Shown here: one piece after another, positions 1 through 5,335 of the stretch
Layout: the number at the start of each line of letters is the position of its first letter
Position numbering within the stretch: the first letter of the stretch is position 1
NCBI GenBank assembly: GCA_002317595.1
Contig: DCHL01000125.1
Span: forward strand, 1 to 5,335
Reading direction: 5' to 3'
Length of the DNA: 5,335 bases
Source: Lachnospiraceae bacterium UBA1753
GTDB lineage: Bacteria; Bacillota; Clostridia; Lachnospirales; Lachnospiraceae
Notes under the pieces: model-generated
The model's input: the letters and a program-made list of their open reading frames with translations, nothing else
Told to the model about the DNA's origin: nothing
Database searches by the model: none
Program-made: the position numbers and the translations under genes

Positions 1-425
1 TTTCTAAGAGCGGTCTCGTTAAGACGAAGGCAGTTAAGAAGAATGGTAGATATAGCATGATGATTTCCTTTAAGCAGGGTGAGGCGGTCAAGAGTATTGC
101 GGTTAATGTTGAGAACATTGGATTTGATCCTGAACTGAAGCGCAGCACTTACACGGAATATGGTGATTCTGGTGAAGTTCGTGTTAATCTTAAGCAGATG
201 ACAGAAGCATCTGGATATTCTGGTGAGGCGACATCGCTTGAAACTATCAAATGGACAGTAAAGGCTGGAAGACTTGCAACGGTACGTCTGGAAGACGATG
301 GACAGACGCTTGTCGTTGTACCTAATGCAAGTGCCAAGGGCAAGGTCAGGATTCAGGCTGTAGTGAACGGAAAGAAGTACTCGACTTTCGTCAAACTGAA
401 GACCGGTAGTGTTTCTAGCTTTTAA
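1..425 (+). CDS. C-terminal part of a protein with bacterial Ig-like (Big2-like) modules, 5' end outside window
   Basis: The frame is open from position 3 to the TAA at 423-425, giving 140 visible residues, so the gene starts before the window. The ATG pair at 57-62 has no convincing ribosome binding site and lies mid-strand in an open frame, so I do not take it as the start. The first ~37 residues (KNGRYSMMISFKQGEAVKSI) look like the last strands of one module. The remainder (around IKWTVKAGRLATVRLEDDGQ, then KGKVRIQAVVNGKKYSTFVK) looks like a second module: a W-containing strand, an 'ATV' strand and a final strand, as in Big2-type Ig-like domains of secreted or surface proteins. Lysine and valine are abundant and no cysteine is visible. 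The C-terminus ends in SVSSF, with no LPXTG motif, membrane helix or other anchor, so any anchoring must lie upstream. The domain call rests on pattern only; the protein's function is unknown. A strong terminator follows 33 bases after the stop, so this is the last gene of its transcript. Confidence 0.75.
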   Translation, partial: SKSGLVKTKAVKKNGRYSMMISFKQGEAVKSIAVNVENIGFDPELKRSTYTEYGDSGEVRVNLKQMTEASGYSGEATSLETIKWTVKAGRLATVRLEDDGQTLVVVPNASAKGKVRIQAVVNGKKYSTFVKLKTGSVSSF

Positions 426-458
426 GTAAGGCGGAAAAATTCATATCGAAGAAATATT

Positions 459-490
459 GGGCTGTCGCATTTTTGCGGCAGCCCTTTTTT
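459..490 (+). terminator. Rho-independent terminator of the Ig-like protein gene
   Basis: A 10-bp stem, GGGCTGTCGC (459-468) with GCGGCAGCCC (475-484), has a single U-G wobble and closes a six-base loop, ATTTTT. Six T residues follow directly (485-490). It lies 33 bases after the stop of the upstream gene and isolates that transcript from the regulator gene. Confidence 0.95.
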
Positions 491-548
491 CGCTATTTTG
501 CGTGGGTCTATGTGCTATCGCGCAGGACGCACGCGCACTGAGTACAAA

Positions 549-562
549 TTTTTTGCAAAAAA
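549..562. repeat. AT-rich palindrome just upstream of the merR-type -35 box
   Basis: TTTTTTGCAAAAAA is a perfect 14-bp palindrome ending three bases before the -35 hexamer. Its position and A/T tracts fit an UP-element-like, curved upstream segment, but a role is inference. Apart from this, the stretch between the terminator at 490 and the -35 box shows only GC-rich sequence without recognisable features. Confidence 0.5.
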
Positions 563-565
563 CTA

Positions 566-596
566 TTGACTCTGACGTAACGTTATAGTTTATGAT
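566..596 (+). promoter_or_regulatory. MerR-type promoter with 19-bp spacer and overlapping dyad operator
   Basis: The -35 TTGACT (566-571) and -10 TATGAT (591-596) are separated by 19 bp (572-590), the overlong spacing characteristic of promoters activated by MerR-family proteins through DNA distortion. An imperfect dyad of 21 bp (569-589) is centred on A579: left arm ACTCTGACGT, right arm ACGTTATAGT. Eight of ten arm positions pair, and the core is ACGT-A-ACGT. This resembles the operators of TipA/Mta-like regulators. Since the next gene encodes such a protein, positive autoregulation by the ligand-bound regulator is the likely logic. The expected transcription start is near 603, giving a leader of about 50 bases. 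Confidence 0.88.
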
Positions 597-599
597 TCG

Positions 600-615
600 T
601 TTATCAGCTGATAAA
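600..615. promoter_or_regulatory. Perfect 16-bp palindrome at the predicted transcription start
   Basis: TTTATCAGCTGATAAA is perfectly self-complementary and begins four bases after the -10 box, so it covers the expected start of transcription. It could be an operator for a second regulator, or form a short 6-bp hairpin with an AGCT loop at the 5' end of the mRNA. Nothing in the sequence decides between these. Confidence 0.5.
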
Positions 616-655
616 AATATGAGATTACGGATTTATTTAATAGTAGGTAAGTATC

Positions 656-1462
656 ATGAAAAACAGGGAATCAGAAATCGTGAACAGCAAAACAGAACTG
701 AGCTTAAGGACTGTAAATCAGGTCAGCCAGCTCACAGGTGTAAGCGTGCGGACACTTCATTATTACGATGAGATCGGACTGCTGAAACCGTCGTCAGTTA
801 CTGAGGCGGGGTACAGAATGTATGATGAGGACAATCTGGAGCGCCTGCAGACGATAATGCTGTTTCGGGAACTTGAGTTTCCGCTAAAGGACATAAAAAG
901 GATGCTGGATAATCCTGAGTTTGACAGGGACAGGGCACTTGATGACCAGATAAAGCTTTTGGAGCTTAAGCGGGAACACCTTGATGAACTTATTTTTTTC
1001 GCAAAGAGACTTAAAAAGAGAGGAGACAATAAAATGAGCTTTGAGGCATTTGATAAAAGCAAGATAGAGGCATACAAGAACCTGGCGAGAGAGGCGTGGG
1101 GTGATACTGCGGCCTTCAAGGAGTATGAGGAGAAGGCTGCCGGGCAGACTGACACGGAGAAGAGAAAGGCAGCGGAAGACTTGATGGACTTATTTTTTGA
1201 ATTTGGGGAAATTATGAATGGCAGGACTGATGAGCTTCAGGGTGTTAAGCCGGAGCCTGGACATGCAGCGGTCCAGGCACAGGTTAAGAAGCTTCAGGAC
1301 TTCATCACCCGGCATTATTACACCTGCACGGATGAGATTCTTGCTGGACTTGGAAGCATCTATACATCTGGCGGAGATATGACGAAGAATATCGATGTCG
1401 CAGGTGGAAAGGGATGTGCTGAGTTTGTGGCTGCTGCCATTGAAATCTACTGCAAAAAGTAA
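656..1462 (+). CDS. MerR-family transcriptional regulator with C-terminal TipAS drug-binding domain (TipAL/Mta-like)
   Basis: This 268-residue protein is a ligand-responsive DNA-binding activator of the TipAL/Mta group. Residues 18-85 form the MerR winged helix: helix-turn-helix TVNQVSQLTGVS then VRTLHYYDEIGLLKP, followed by the wing GYRMY (52-56) and the LERLQTIMLFRELEFPLKDI segment. Residues ~93-122 (ALDDQIKLLELKREHLDELI) are the charged dimerisation coiled coil. Residues 127-268 match the TipAS fold: REAWGDTAAFKEY near 145-157, then HYYTCTDEILAGLGSIY (220-236), then NID and a final AEFVAAAIEIYC. Cys224 lies in the 'Y-x-C' segment where I recall the thiopeptide-linking cysteine of Streptomyces TipAS, so covalent ligand capture is possible but unproven. 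The start at 656 has AGGT 7 bases upstream and adds about 17 residues before the usual MerR N-terminus. GTG at 680, behind AGGGA, is an alternative. The gene stands alone between two terminators with its own MerR-type promoter. Codon use (AGG, CGG, ATA) looks different from pheST. The ligand is unknown. Confidence 0.93.
   Translation: MKNRESEIVNSKTELSLRTVNQVSQLTGVSVRTLHYYDEIGLLKPSSVTEAGYRMYDEDNLERLQTIMLFRELEFPLKDIKRMLDNPEFDRDRALDDQIKLLELKREHLDELIFFAKRLKKRGDNKMSFEAFDKSKIEAYKNLAREAWGDTAAFKEYEEKAAGQTDTEKRKAAEDLMDLFFEFGEIMNGRTDELQGVKPEPGHAAVQAQVKKLQDFITRHYYTCTDEILAGLGSIYTSGGDMTKNIDVAGGKGCAEFVAAAIEIYCKK
1021..1036 (+). promoter_or_regulatory. Internal ribosome binding site and ATG for a free TipAS-like domain
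   Basis: AGGAG (1021-1025) lies within a purine-rich run and is followed after 8 bases by ATG at 1034, in frame with the regulator (Met127). Initiation here would yield a 142-residue protein, residues 127-268, which is exactly the TipAS ligand-binding domain without the DNA-binding or dimerisation parts. Streptomyces tipA is known to make both TipAL (253 residues) and TipAS (144 residues) from one message in this way. The internal site is a better match to the anti-SD than the site for the full-length start. Use in this organism is inference. Confidence 0.6.
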
Positions 1463-1492
1463 TACCCTACATTCATGTGGAAAAATGTGATT

Positions 1493-1518
1493 GCGCCTTG
1501 CATAAAGGCTGTATTTTT
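1493..1518 (+). terminator. Candidate weak terminator after the MerR regulator
   Basis: GCCTT (1495-1499) pairs with AAGGC (1505-1509) around a five-base loop. Two further pairs (C1494-G1511, G1493-U1512) are possible if T1510 is bulged. TTTTT follows at 1514-1518. The stem is short and the T tract is offset by four bases, so it is weaker than the terminator at 459-490. Its place 30 bases after the stop codon and before the next promoter favours a real role. Confidence 0.5.
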
Positions 1519-1541
1519 CTCGTCGGACGCAAGGAAAACTC

Positions 1542-1570
1542 TTGAAAAACAAGTGATTAACATTTATAAT
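1542..1570 (+). promoter_or_regulatory. Housekeeping sigma promoter of the pheST operon
   Basis: TTGAAA (1542-1547) and TATAAT (1565-1570) are separated by 17 bp: a near-consensus -35, a perfect -10 and optimal spacing. The predicted start near 1577 lies a few bases before the first helix of the T-box leader, which is where transcription should begin for the RNA to act as a sensor. Confidence 0.88.
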
Positions 1571-1582
1571 GCTATTGATTAT

Positions 1583-1822
1583 CGGTGATGAGCATGTGTG
1601 AGTAGTGATTTTTGATAATGCGATGCCAGAGAGTGATGCCACCGGCTGAGAGCATCATATCGCAGAGGAGTCATGAAGTTTCAGCATGGGAGCCGGAGTG
1701 TTTCTCAGCACTTTAAATATGCAGAACCAAGAGTGCAGGCAGAGCCTGAATCTGGGTGGTACCGCGGACAATGTCCGTCCCAGCTTTTATTAATAATGAA
1801 GGCCGGGACGGGCTTTCTTTTT
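1583..1822 (+). promoter_or_regulatory. T-box riboswitch leader, phenylalanine-specific, controlling pheST
   Basis: This leader RNA binds tRNA-Phe and lets transcription continue when the tRNA is uncharged. The T-box core TGGGTGGTACCGCG is at 1753-1766. Stem I begins with CGG (1583-1585) pairing CCG (1693-1695), then CATG (1593-1596) with CATG (1685-1688). The S-turn-like AGTA is at 1601-1604. Above the specifier loop, TGCGAT (1619-1624) pairs ATCGCA (1659-1664) and TGATGC (1634-1639) pairs GCATCA (1652-1657), below a terminal loop with the GGCTGAGA motif. The AGAGAG element is at 1628-1633. The specifier is most likely TTC (1680-1682), followed by the usual purine (A1683), which reads tRNA-Phe with anticodon GAA. 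A hairpin CAGGC-AGA-GCCTG (1736-1748) precedes the antiterminator. The antiterminator pairs CTGGG (1752-1756) with CCCAG (1779-1783) and GCGGAC (1764-1769) with GTCCGT (1773-1778). Its bulge begins TGGT, complementary to the ACCA end expected for tRNA-Phe. The exact 5' boundary is approximate. Confidence 0.96.
1773..1822 (+). terminator. Regulated intrinsic terminator of the T-box leader
   Basis: GTCCGTCCC (1773-1781) pairs with GGGACGGGC (1805-1813) with one G-U wobble. An inner helix GCTTTT (1783-1788) with GAAGGC (1798-1803) extends the hairpin past an A-C mismatch. The T-rich tract TTTCTTTTT follows (1814-1822). The 5' arm is the same sequence used as the 3' side of the antiterminator, so the two structures exclude each other: the terminator should form when charged tRNA-Phe, or no tRNA, is bound. 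Confidence 0.94.
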
Positions 1823-1848
1823 ATCTATCAATTGGAGGAATGTAAGAT

Positions 1849-2868
1849 ATGCAGAATCTAGAAGAACTTCGCAAAAAATTTGAAGCAGAGCTGACTGCGA
1901 TTGCAGACAACGACCAGCTCTCAGCATTCTGGCAGAACTATCTTGGTAAGAACGGTGTGATCTCCGGACTTATGAAGCAGATGAAGGATCTGTCAAAGGA
2001 AGAGAAGAAAGAGTTTGGTAAGGTCGCAAATGAAATCCGCATGTGGGCTCAGGAGCAGTACCAGGAGAAGCAGAAGGAAGTCAAGGAGCTTGAGATGGCT
2101 CATCGTTATGAGAAGGAGTCCATTGATGTGACAGTTCCGTCTAAGGATATACCGGCAGGTAATCTTCATCCTATTTCACTGATCCGTCAGGAGATGGTTG
2201 AGGTATTTGCAGGAATGGGATTTGAGGTTTGGGAGACTCCTGAGATTGAGGATGACGACCACAACTTCACACTCCTCAACGTGCTTAAGGACCACCCCGC
2301 AAGAGACATGCAGGATACCTTCTGGCTCAGCGATGACTTCGTTCTCCGTACACATACAACCGGTGGTGACATTCATGTAATGAACAACAGAAAGCCTCCT
2401 ATCAAGGCTCTCAACCCCGGTAGAACCTTCAGATCTGACTCTGATGCGACTCATTCACCTATGTTCAGCCAGATGGATATTCTGGTTGTTGACAAGGGAA
2501 TCAACCTCTGCGACCTGCAGGGTATGCTCGATGAGTTCGTTAGAAAAATATTTAATAAGGATGTTAAGACAAGGCTTCGTCCTTCATACTTCCCCTTCAC
2601 TGAGCCTTCGGTTGAGGTTGATGTAAGCTGCTTCTCATGCGGCGGTAAGGGCTGTCCTCTCTGTAAGGGCACAGGCTGGATTGAGATTCTCGGCGGCGGT
2701 GTGCTCAACAAGGTGGTTCTTGAGAACTGCGGAATTGATCCCAGTGAGTACTCTGCACTTGCTGCAGGTATCGGTATCGAGCGAATCGCAATGCTCAAGT
2801 ACGGTATCAACAACATGGGACATCTCTTTGAGAACAACATTGATTTCCTTAAGCAGTTTAAGGCCTAA
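1849..2868 (+). CDS. pheS: Phenylalanyl-tRNA synthetase alpha subunit
   Basis: PheS is the catalytic subunit of the cytoplasmic alpha2-beta2 enzyme that activates phenylalanine with ATP and loads it on tRNA-Phe. At 339 residues it has the normal bacterial length. Residues 1-90 are the charged N-terminal coiled-coil arm that contacts tRNA. The class II core follows: motif 1 region HPISLIRQEM to FEVWETPEIE (107-133), DTFW (156-159), LRTHT (166-170), motif 2 GRTFRSDSDATHSPMF (191-206), RPSYFPFTEPSVEVDV (244-259) and motif 3 GIGIERIAMLKYG (307-319). Phe248 and Phe250 of FPFT, which stack on the substrate ring in known enzymes, are present. Cys261, 264, 269 and 272 form a C-x2-C-x4-C-x2-C knuckle, probably zinc-binding and known in Bacillota PheS. 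Several canonical segments differ: HQMEGL reads SQMDIL, GMVHPNVL reads GVLNKVVL and GFAFGMG reads ALAAGIG. The start at 1849 has GGAGG (1834-1838) 10 bases upstream. The T-box leader controls expression and pheT follows after 20 bp. Confidence 0.98.
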   Translation: MQNLEELRKKFEAELTAIADNDQLSAFWQNYLGKNGVISGLMKQMKDLSKEEKKEFGKVANEIRMWAQEQYQEKQKEVKELEMAHRYEKESIDVTVPSKDIPAGNLHPISLIRQEMVEVFAGMGFEVWETPEIEDDDHNFTLLNVLKDHPARDMQDTFWLSDDFVLRTHTTGGDIHVMNNRKPPIKALNPGRTFRSDSDATHSPMFSQMDILVVDKGINLCDLQGMLDEFVRKIFNKDVKTRLRPSYFPFTEPSVEVDVSCFSCGGKGCPLCKGTGWIEILGGGVLNKVVLENCGIDPSEYSALAAGIGIERIAMLKYGINNMGHLFENNIDFLKQFKA

Positions 2869-2888
2869 TTTTTTGGAGGTGGACGATA

Positions 2889-5300
2889 ATGAAAGTATTA
2901 CTTAGCTGGTTAAAAGAATATGTAGATATAGATGTAACTCCCCAGGAACTGGAGACCAGGCTCTTCGGTGCAGGCTTTGAGGTTGAGGAGCTTAAGTACC
3001 TTGGCGAGAGCATCAGCAAGGTTGTTGTGGGAAAAATTACAGCGATGGAGCACTACGAGGGAACACACCTTCAGATCTGTACTCTCGACTGTGGTGAGCA
3101 CGGCAAGGATATCATCATCCTCACAGGTGCTGACAATGTGTTTGTAGGCGCACATGTACCTGTAGCTATGGTGGGTGCGGTTCTTCCAGGTGGATTCAAG
3201 ATCAAAGAGAGAAATATGGTAGGCAAGATGTCCTACGGTATGCTCTGTTCAGGTGAGGAACTTGATATTCCCGGAACCTGGTATCCCGGAGCTGATGTTC
3301 ACGGAATCCTGATTCTCGACGAGAATACAGAAATCGGTGCAGACATCGTTGAGGTTCTTGGTCTTGATGATTATATCTATGATATCAGCATCACAGCAAA
3401 CAGACCTGACTGCCAGTGTATTTTAGGTATTGCAAGAGAGGTTGCAGCTTTCCTTGGAAAGCCTCTTAAGGCACCTGCTCTTACTCATAATGAGACGGAT
3501 GTGACTAAGGAAGAGATTAAGGTTTACGATGAGGCATATGACCTCTGTCCCAGATTCCTTGGACATTATATCTATGATGTTAAGCATTTCGCTTCACCTC
3601 TCTGGATGCAGAGGCGTCTTGCTTCCTGCGGAATGAAGGCGATTGATGCAATCGTTGACATCACAAACTACGTTCTTCTTGAGATTGGTCAGCCCATGCA
3701 TGCATATGACCTTGCAACACTCCGCCAGGCGACAGTGTTCCCCAGAAGAGCACATGATGGAGAGAAGATTACTACACTTGACGGCAAGGAGAGAGTGCTC
3801 ACACCTAACAACCTTGTAATCTGTGATGCTGAGGGCCCTATCGGTCTTGCAGGAATCATGGGTGGTCTTGATTCAGAGATTACAGAGAAGACAGAGGAGA
3901 TCGTTCTCGAGGCTGCAAAGTTCATGAGAGACAATATCCGTAAGTCCTGCCGTGCACTCGGTGTTCACACAGATGCTGCCGGAAGATACGAGAAGGGTGT
4001 TGACGAGTTCTCCGTAGAGACTGGTATGGCAAGATGCCTTAACCTTGCCGATGAGCTTGGCGTAGCTAAGATTGGTAAGACAAAGTTTGACTGCTCAGGC
4101 GGCGCATCAACAAAGGAAAGAGAGATTGATGTGGCTGTAGCACAGGTTAATGAGGTCCTTGGAATTGAGGTTCCTACAGCTGACATCATCAGAATTCTTG
4201 AGTCACTTAACTTCGGCGTATCAGAGAAGGATGGAATGCTTCACATCATCGTTCCCAGATACAGGGAGGATGTTGAGCATTATCAGGATATCGCAGAGGA
4301 AGTCATCAGAGAGTATGGCTATGACAAGATCGTGCCCAGATTCCTTGACTCTGCGAAGGTTACAAACGGTGGTCTCACACAGGCTCAGGAGAGAGAACTT
4401 GCAGTTAAGAAGCTTCTCTGCTCACAGGGATGCTACGAGATCTCTACAATGGCTATGTACTCACCTAAGGACCTTGATGCACTTCTCATTCCTGAGGATG
4501 CACCTGAGAGAAATTACATTGAGATTCTCAATCCTATTACAGAGAACCTCTCAATCGTGCGCACCCTGCTTGCACCTTCAATGATGAATGTCATCTGCAA
4601 CAATATTAAGACGGATCATGACGGAGCTCGCTTCTTCGAGCTGGCTCCCGTATATCTGCCCAAGGCGCTGCCTGTTACAGAGTACGCGGATGAGAGAAAG
4701 CATCTCTGCCTGGGTGTATTTGGCGGAAACGAGGACTTCTACTCAGTAAAGAAGATTATTGATACACTTGCAGCAACCTACGATCTTGAGTTTGTATATG
4801 CCAAGGATGAGGTTTCATACCTGCATCCCGGACGCACAGCTTCAATCACCTGCAACGGAGTTAAGCTCGGTTACATGGGACAGCTCAGATACGAACTTGT
4901 AAATGCACTTCCCATCGCAGAGGGTAAGAAGGCTGATACTAGAATCTTCATCGCAGAGATTGACTATGTGAAGCTTGCTGAACAGTTCTCAGACACAATC
5001 CACTTTGTTCCTCTTTCTGACAAGGAGAGCAAGTCTCGTGACATCTCCCTCATCGTAGGCAAGAATGTTGCAGTTGGTGAGATGATTGCGGCTGTAAAGG
5101 AAATCTCAAAGCTTGCTTCTGAGGTTGACCTTATCGATATCTACCAGAACGAGAAGTTTGGATTTGGTAAGAAGAGTGTCACCCTTTCAATCAAGTTTGC
5201 TACTGAGGATCACTCAATCACAGACGAAGAGGCTGATCAGGCTAAGGCTAAGGTTGCCAAGAAGCTTGGTGAGCAGTTCGAGGCTGTTGCGAGAGCATAA
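2889..5300 (+). CDS. pheT: Phenylalanyl-tRNA synthetase beta subunit
   Basis: PheT is the large subunit of the same enzyme; it binds tRNA-Phe and hydrolyses mischarged Tyr-tRNA-Phe. At 803 residues it has full bacterial length. It starts with the typical MKVLLSWLKEYVD. An EMAP-type OB tRNA-binding domain spans ~40-155 (VVVGKI, TGADNV, GAVLPGGFKIKERNMVGKMSYGMLCS). The B3/B4 editing domain spans ~215-390, with NYVLLEIGQPMHAYD and GIMGG (322-326); His271 and Glu341 fall where the editing residues His265 and Glu334 of E. coli are expected. The B5 domain covers ~405-480 (PRYREDVEHYQDIAEEVIREYGYD). A catalytically inactive class II-like core covers ~490-700. The C-terminal FDX-ACB anticodon-binding domain covers ~707-803 (SRDISLIV, IDIYQNEKFGFGKKSVTLSIKF, SITDEEAD). 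A strong GGAGGTGG (2875-2882) precedes the ATG, and pheS ends 20 bases upstream without a terminator between them. No frameshift or missing domain is seen. No terminator is visible in the 35 bases that follow the stop. Confidence 0.98.
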   Translation: MKVLLSWLKEYVDIDVTPQELETRLFGAGFEVEELKYLGESISKVVVGKITAMEHYEGTHLQICTLDCGEHGKDIIILTGADNVFVGAHVPVAMVGAVLPGGFKIKERNMVGKMSYGMLCSGEELDIPGTWYPGADVHGILILDENTEIGADIVEVLGLDDYIYDISITANRPDCQCILGIAREVAAFLGKPLKAPALTHNETDVTKEEIKVYDEAYDLCPRFLGHYIYDVKHFASPLWMQRRLASCGMKAIDAIVDITNYVLLEIGQPMHAYDLATLRQATVFPRRAHDGEKITTLDGKERVLTPNNLVICDAEGPIGLAGIMGGLDSEITEKTEEIVLEAAKFMRDNIRKSCRALGVHTDAAGRYEKGVDEFSVETGMARCLNLADELGVAKIGKTKFDCSGGASTKEREIDVAVAQVNEVLGIEVPTADIIRILESLNFGVSEKDGMLHIIVPRYREDVEHYQDIAEEVIREYGYDKIVPRFLDSAKVTNGGLTQAQERELAVKKLLCSQGCYEISTMAMYSPKDLDALLIPEDAPERNYIEILNPITENLSIVRTLLAPSMMNVICNNIKTDHDGARFFELAPVYLPKALPVTEYADERKHLCLGVFGGNEDFYSVKKIIDTLAATYDLEFVYAKDEVSYLHPGRTASITCNGVKLGYMGQLRYELVNALPIAEGKKADTRIFIAEIDYVKLAEQFSDTIHFVPLSDKESKSRDISLIVGKNVAVGEMIAAVKEISKLASEVDLIDIYQNEKFGFGKKSVTLSIKFATEDHSITDEEADQAKAKVAKKLGEQFEAVARA

Positions 5301-5335
5301 CCCTATTAAGATAAAATAAATCAAGATATCCCCTG

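Noticed and set aside
57..425. ATG at 57 as the start of a separate small gene
   Set aside because: The frame is open to the window edge, the residues before the ATG continue the beta-strand pattern, and no proper Shine-Dalgarno precedes it.
763..1155. Minus-strand serine-rich open frame opposite the regulator
   Set aside because: The serine/leucine-rich composition is typical of antisense reading of a purine-rich gene; the plus-strand product is a clear MerR protein.
1190..1642. Minus-strand open frame of 150 codons opposite the regulator's 3' end
   Set aside because: It is a shadow of the TipAS-encoding region and runs into the pheST promoter and leader; no ribosome binding site or domain was seen.
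1673..1861. Open frame of 62 codons between the regulator and pheS
   Set aside because: It runs through the specifier region, T-box, antiterminator and terminator of the riboswitch and overlaps the pheS start; its composition has no protein-family resemblance.
2587..2613. Possible loss of the phenylalanine-stacking residues in PheS
   Set aside because: The divergent GFAFGMG segment first suggested it, but the stacking phenylalanines belong to the FPF motif, which is intact here (Phe248, Phe250).
2869..2888. Separate promoter or terminator between pheS and pheT
   Set aside because: The 20-bp gap holds only a T run without a stem and a strong ribosome binding site.
5301..5335. Terminator after pheT
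   Set aside because: The visible 35 bases are AT-rich but have no GC stem with T tract; it may lie beyond the window.
1..5335. CRISPR array, insertion sequence, tRNA or attachment site
   Set aside because: No spaced direct repeats, terminal inverted repeats, transposase-like frame or cloverleaf sequence was found in the reading.

Overview
The window reads as chromosomal DNA of a low-to-moderate GC Gram-positive bacterium (Bacillota). A Clostridia/Lachnospiraceae-type host is the best guess. Reasons are the T-box leader in front of pheST, strong GGAGG ribosome binding sites, a Bacillota-style Cys4 insert in PheS, a TipAS-type MerR regulator and a surface protein with Ig-like modules. The genus is inference; no marker gene fixes it.

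Layout, all on the + strand: (1) 1-425, the C-terminal end of a protein that starts outside the window and looks like tandem bacterial Ig-like modules, closed by a strong intrinsic terminator (459-490). (2) 491-655, a promoter region with a TTGACT/TATGAT promoter of 19 bp spacing, a dyad operator in the spacer, and further palindromes on both sides. (3) 656-1462, a TipAL/Mta-like MerR regulator: winged helix, coiled coil, then a TipAS ligand-binding domain. A good Shine-Dalgarno and an ATG sit inside the gene exactly at the TipAS domain boundary. (4) 1463-1848, about 386 bases without a protein gene: a weak terminator candidate, a consensus-like promoter (1542-1570), and a complete phenylalanine T-box leader (about 1583-1822) with mutually exclusive antiterminator and terminator. 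(5) 1849-5300, pheS and pheT, the two subunits of phenylalanyl-tRNA synthetase, 20 bp apart and certainly one operon. The last 35 bases hold nothing I can identify.

Functionally, the pheST unit is a self-contained housekeeping operon. Uncharged tRNA-Phe is expected to bind the leader, stabilise the antiterminator and raise synthesis of the enzyme that charges it. The MerR gene is a separate single-gene unit between two terminators, with no transporter or modifying enzyme beside it, so autoregulation by a MerR-type promoter is the simplest reading. The most interesting observation is that this gene appears able to make both a full regulator and a free drug-binding domain, as described for Streptomyces tipA. 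I found no wholly new system, mobile element or CRISPR array.
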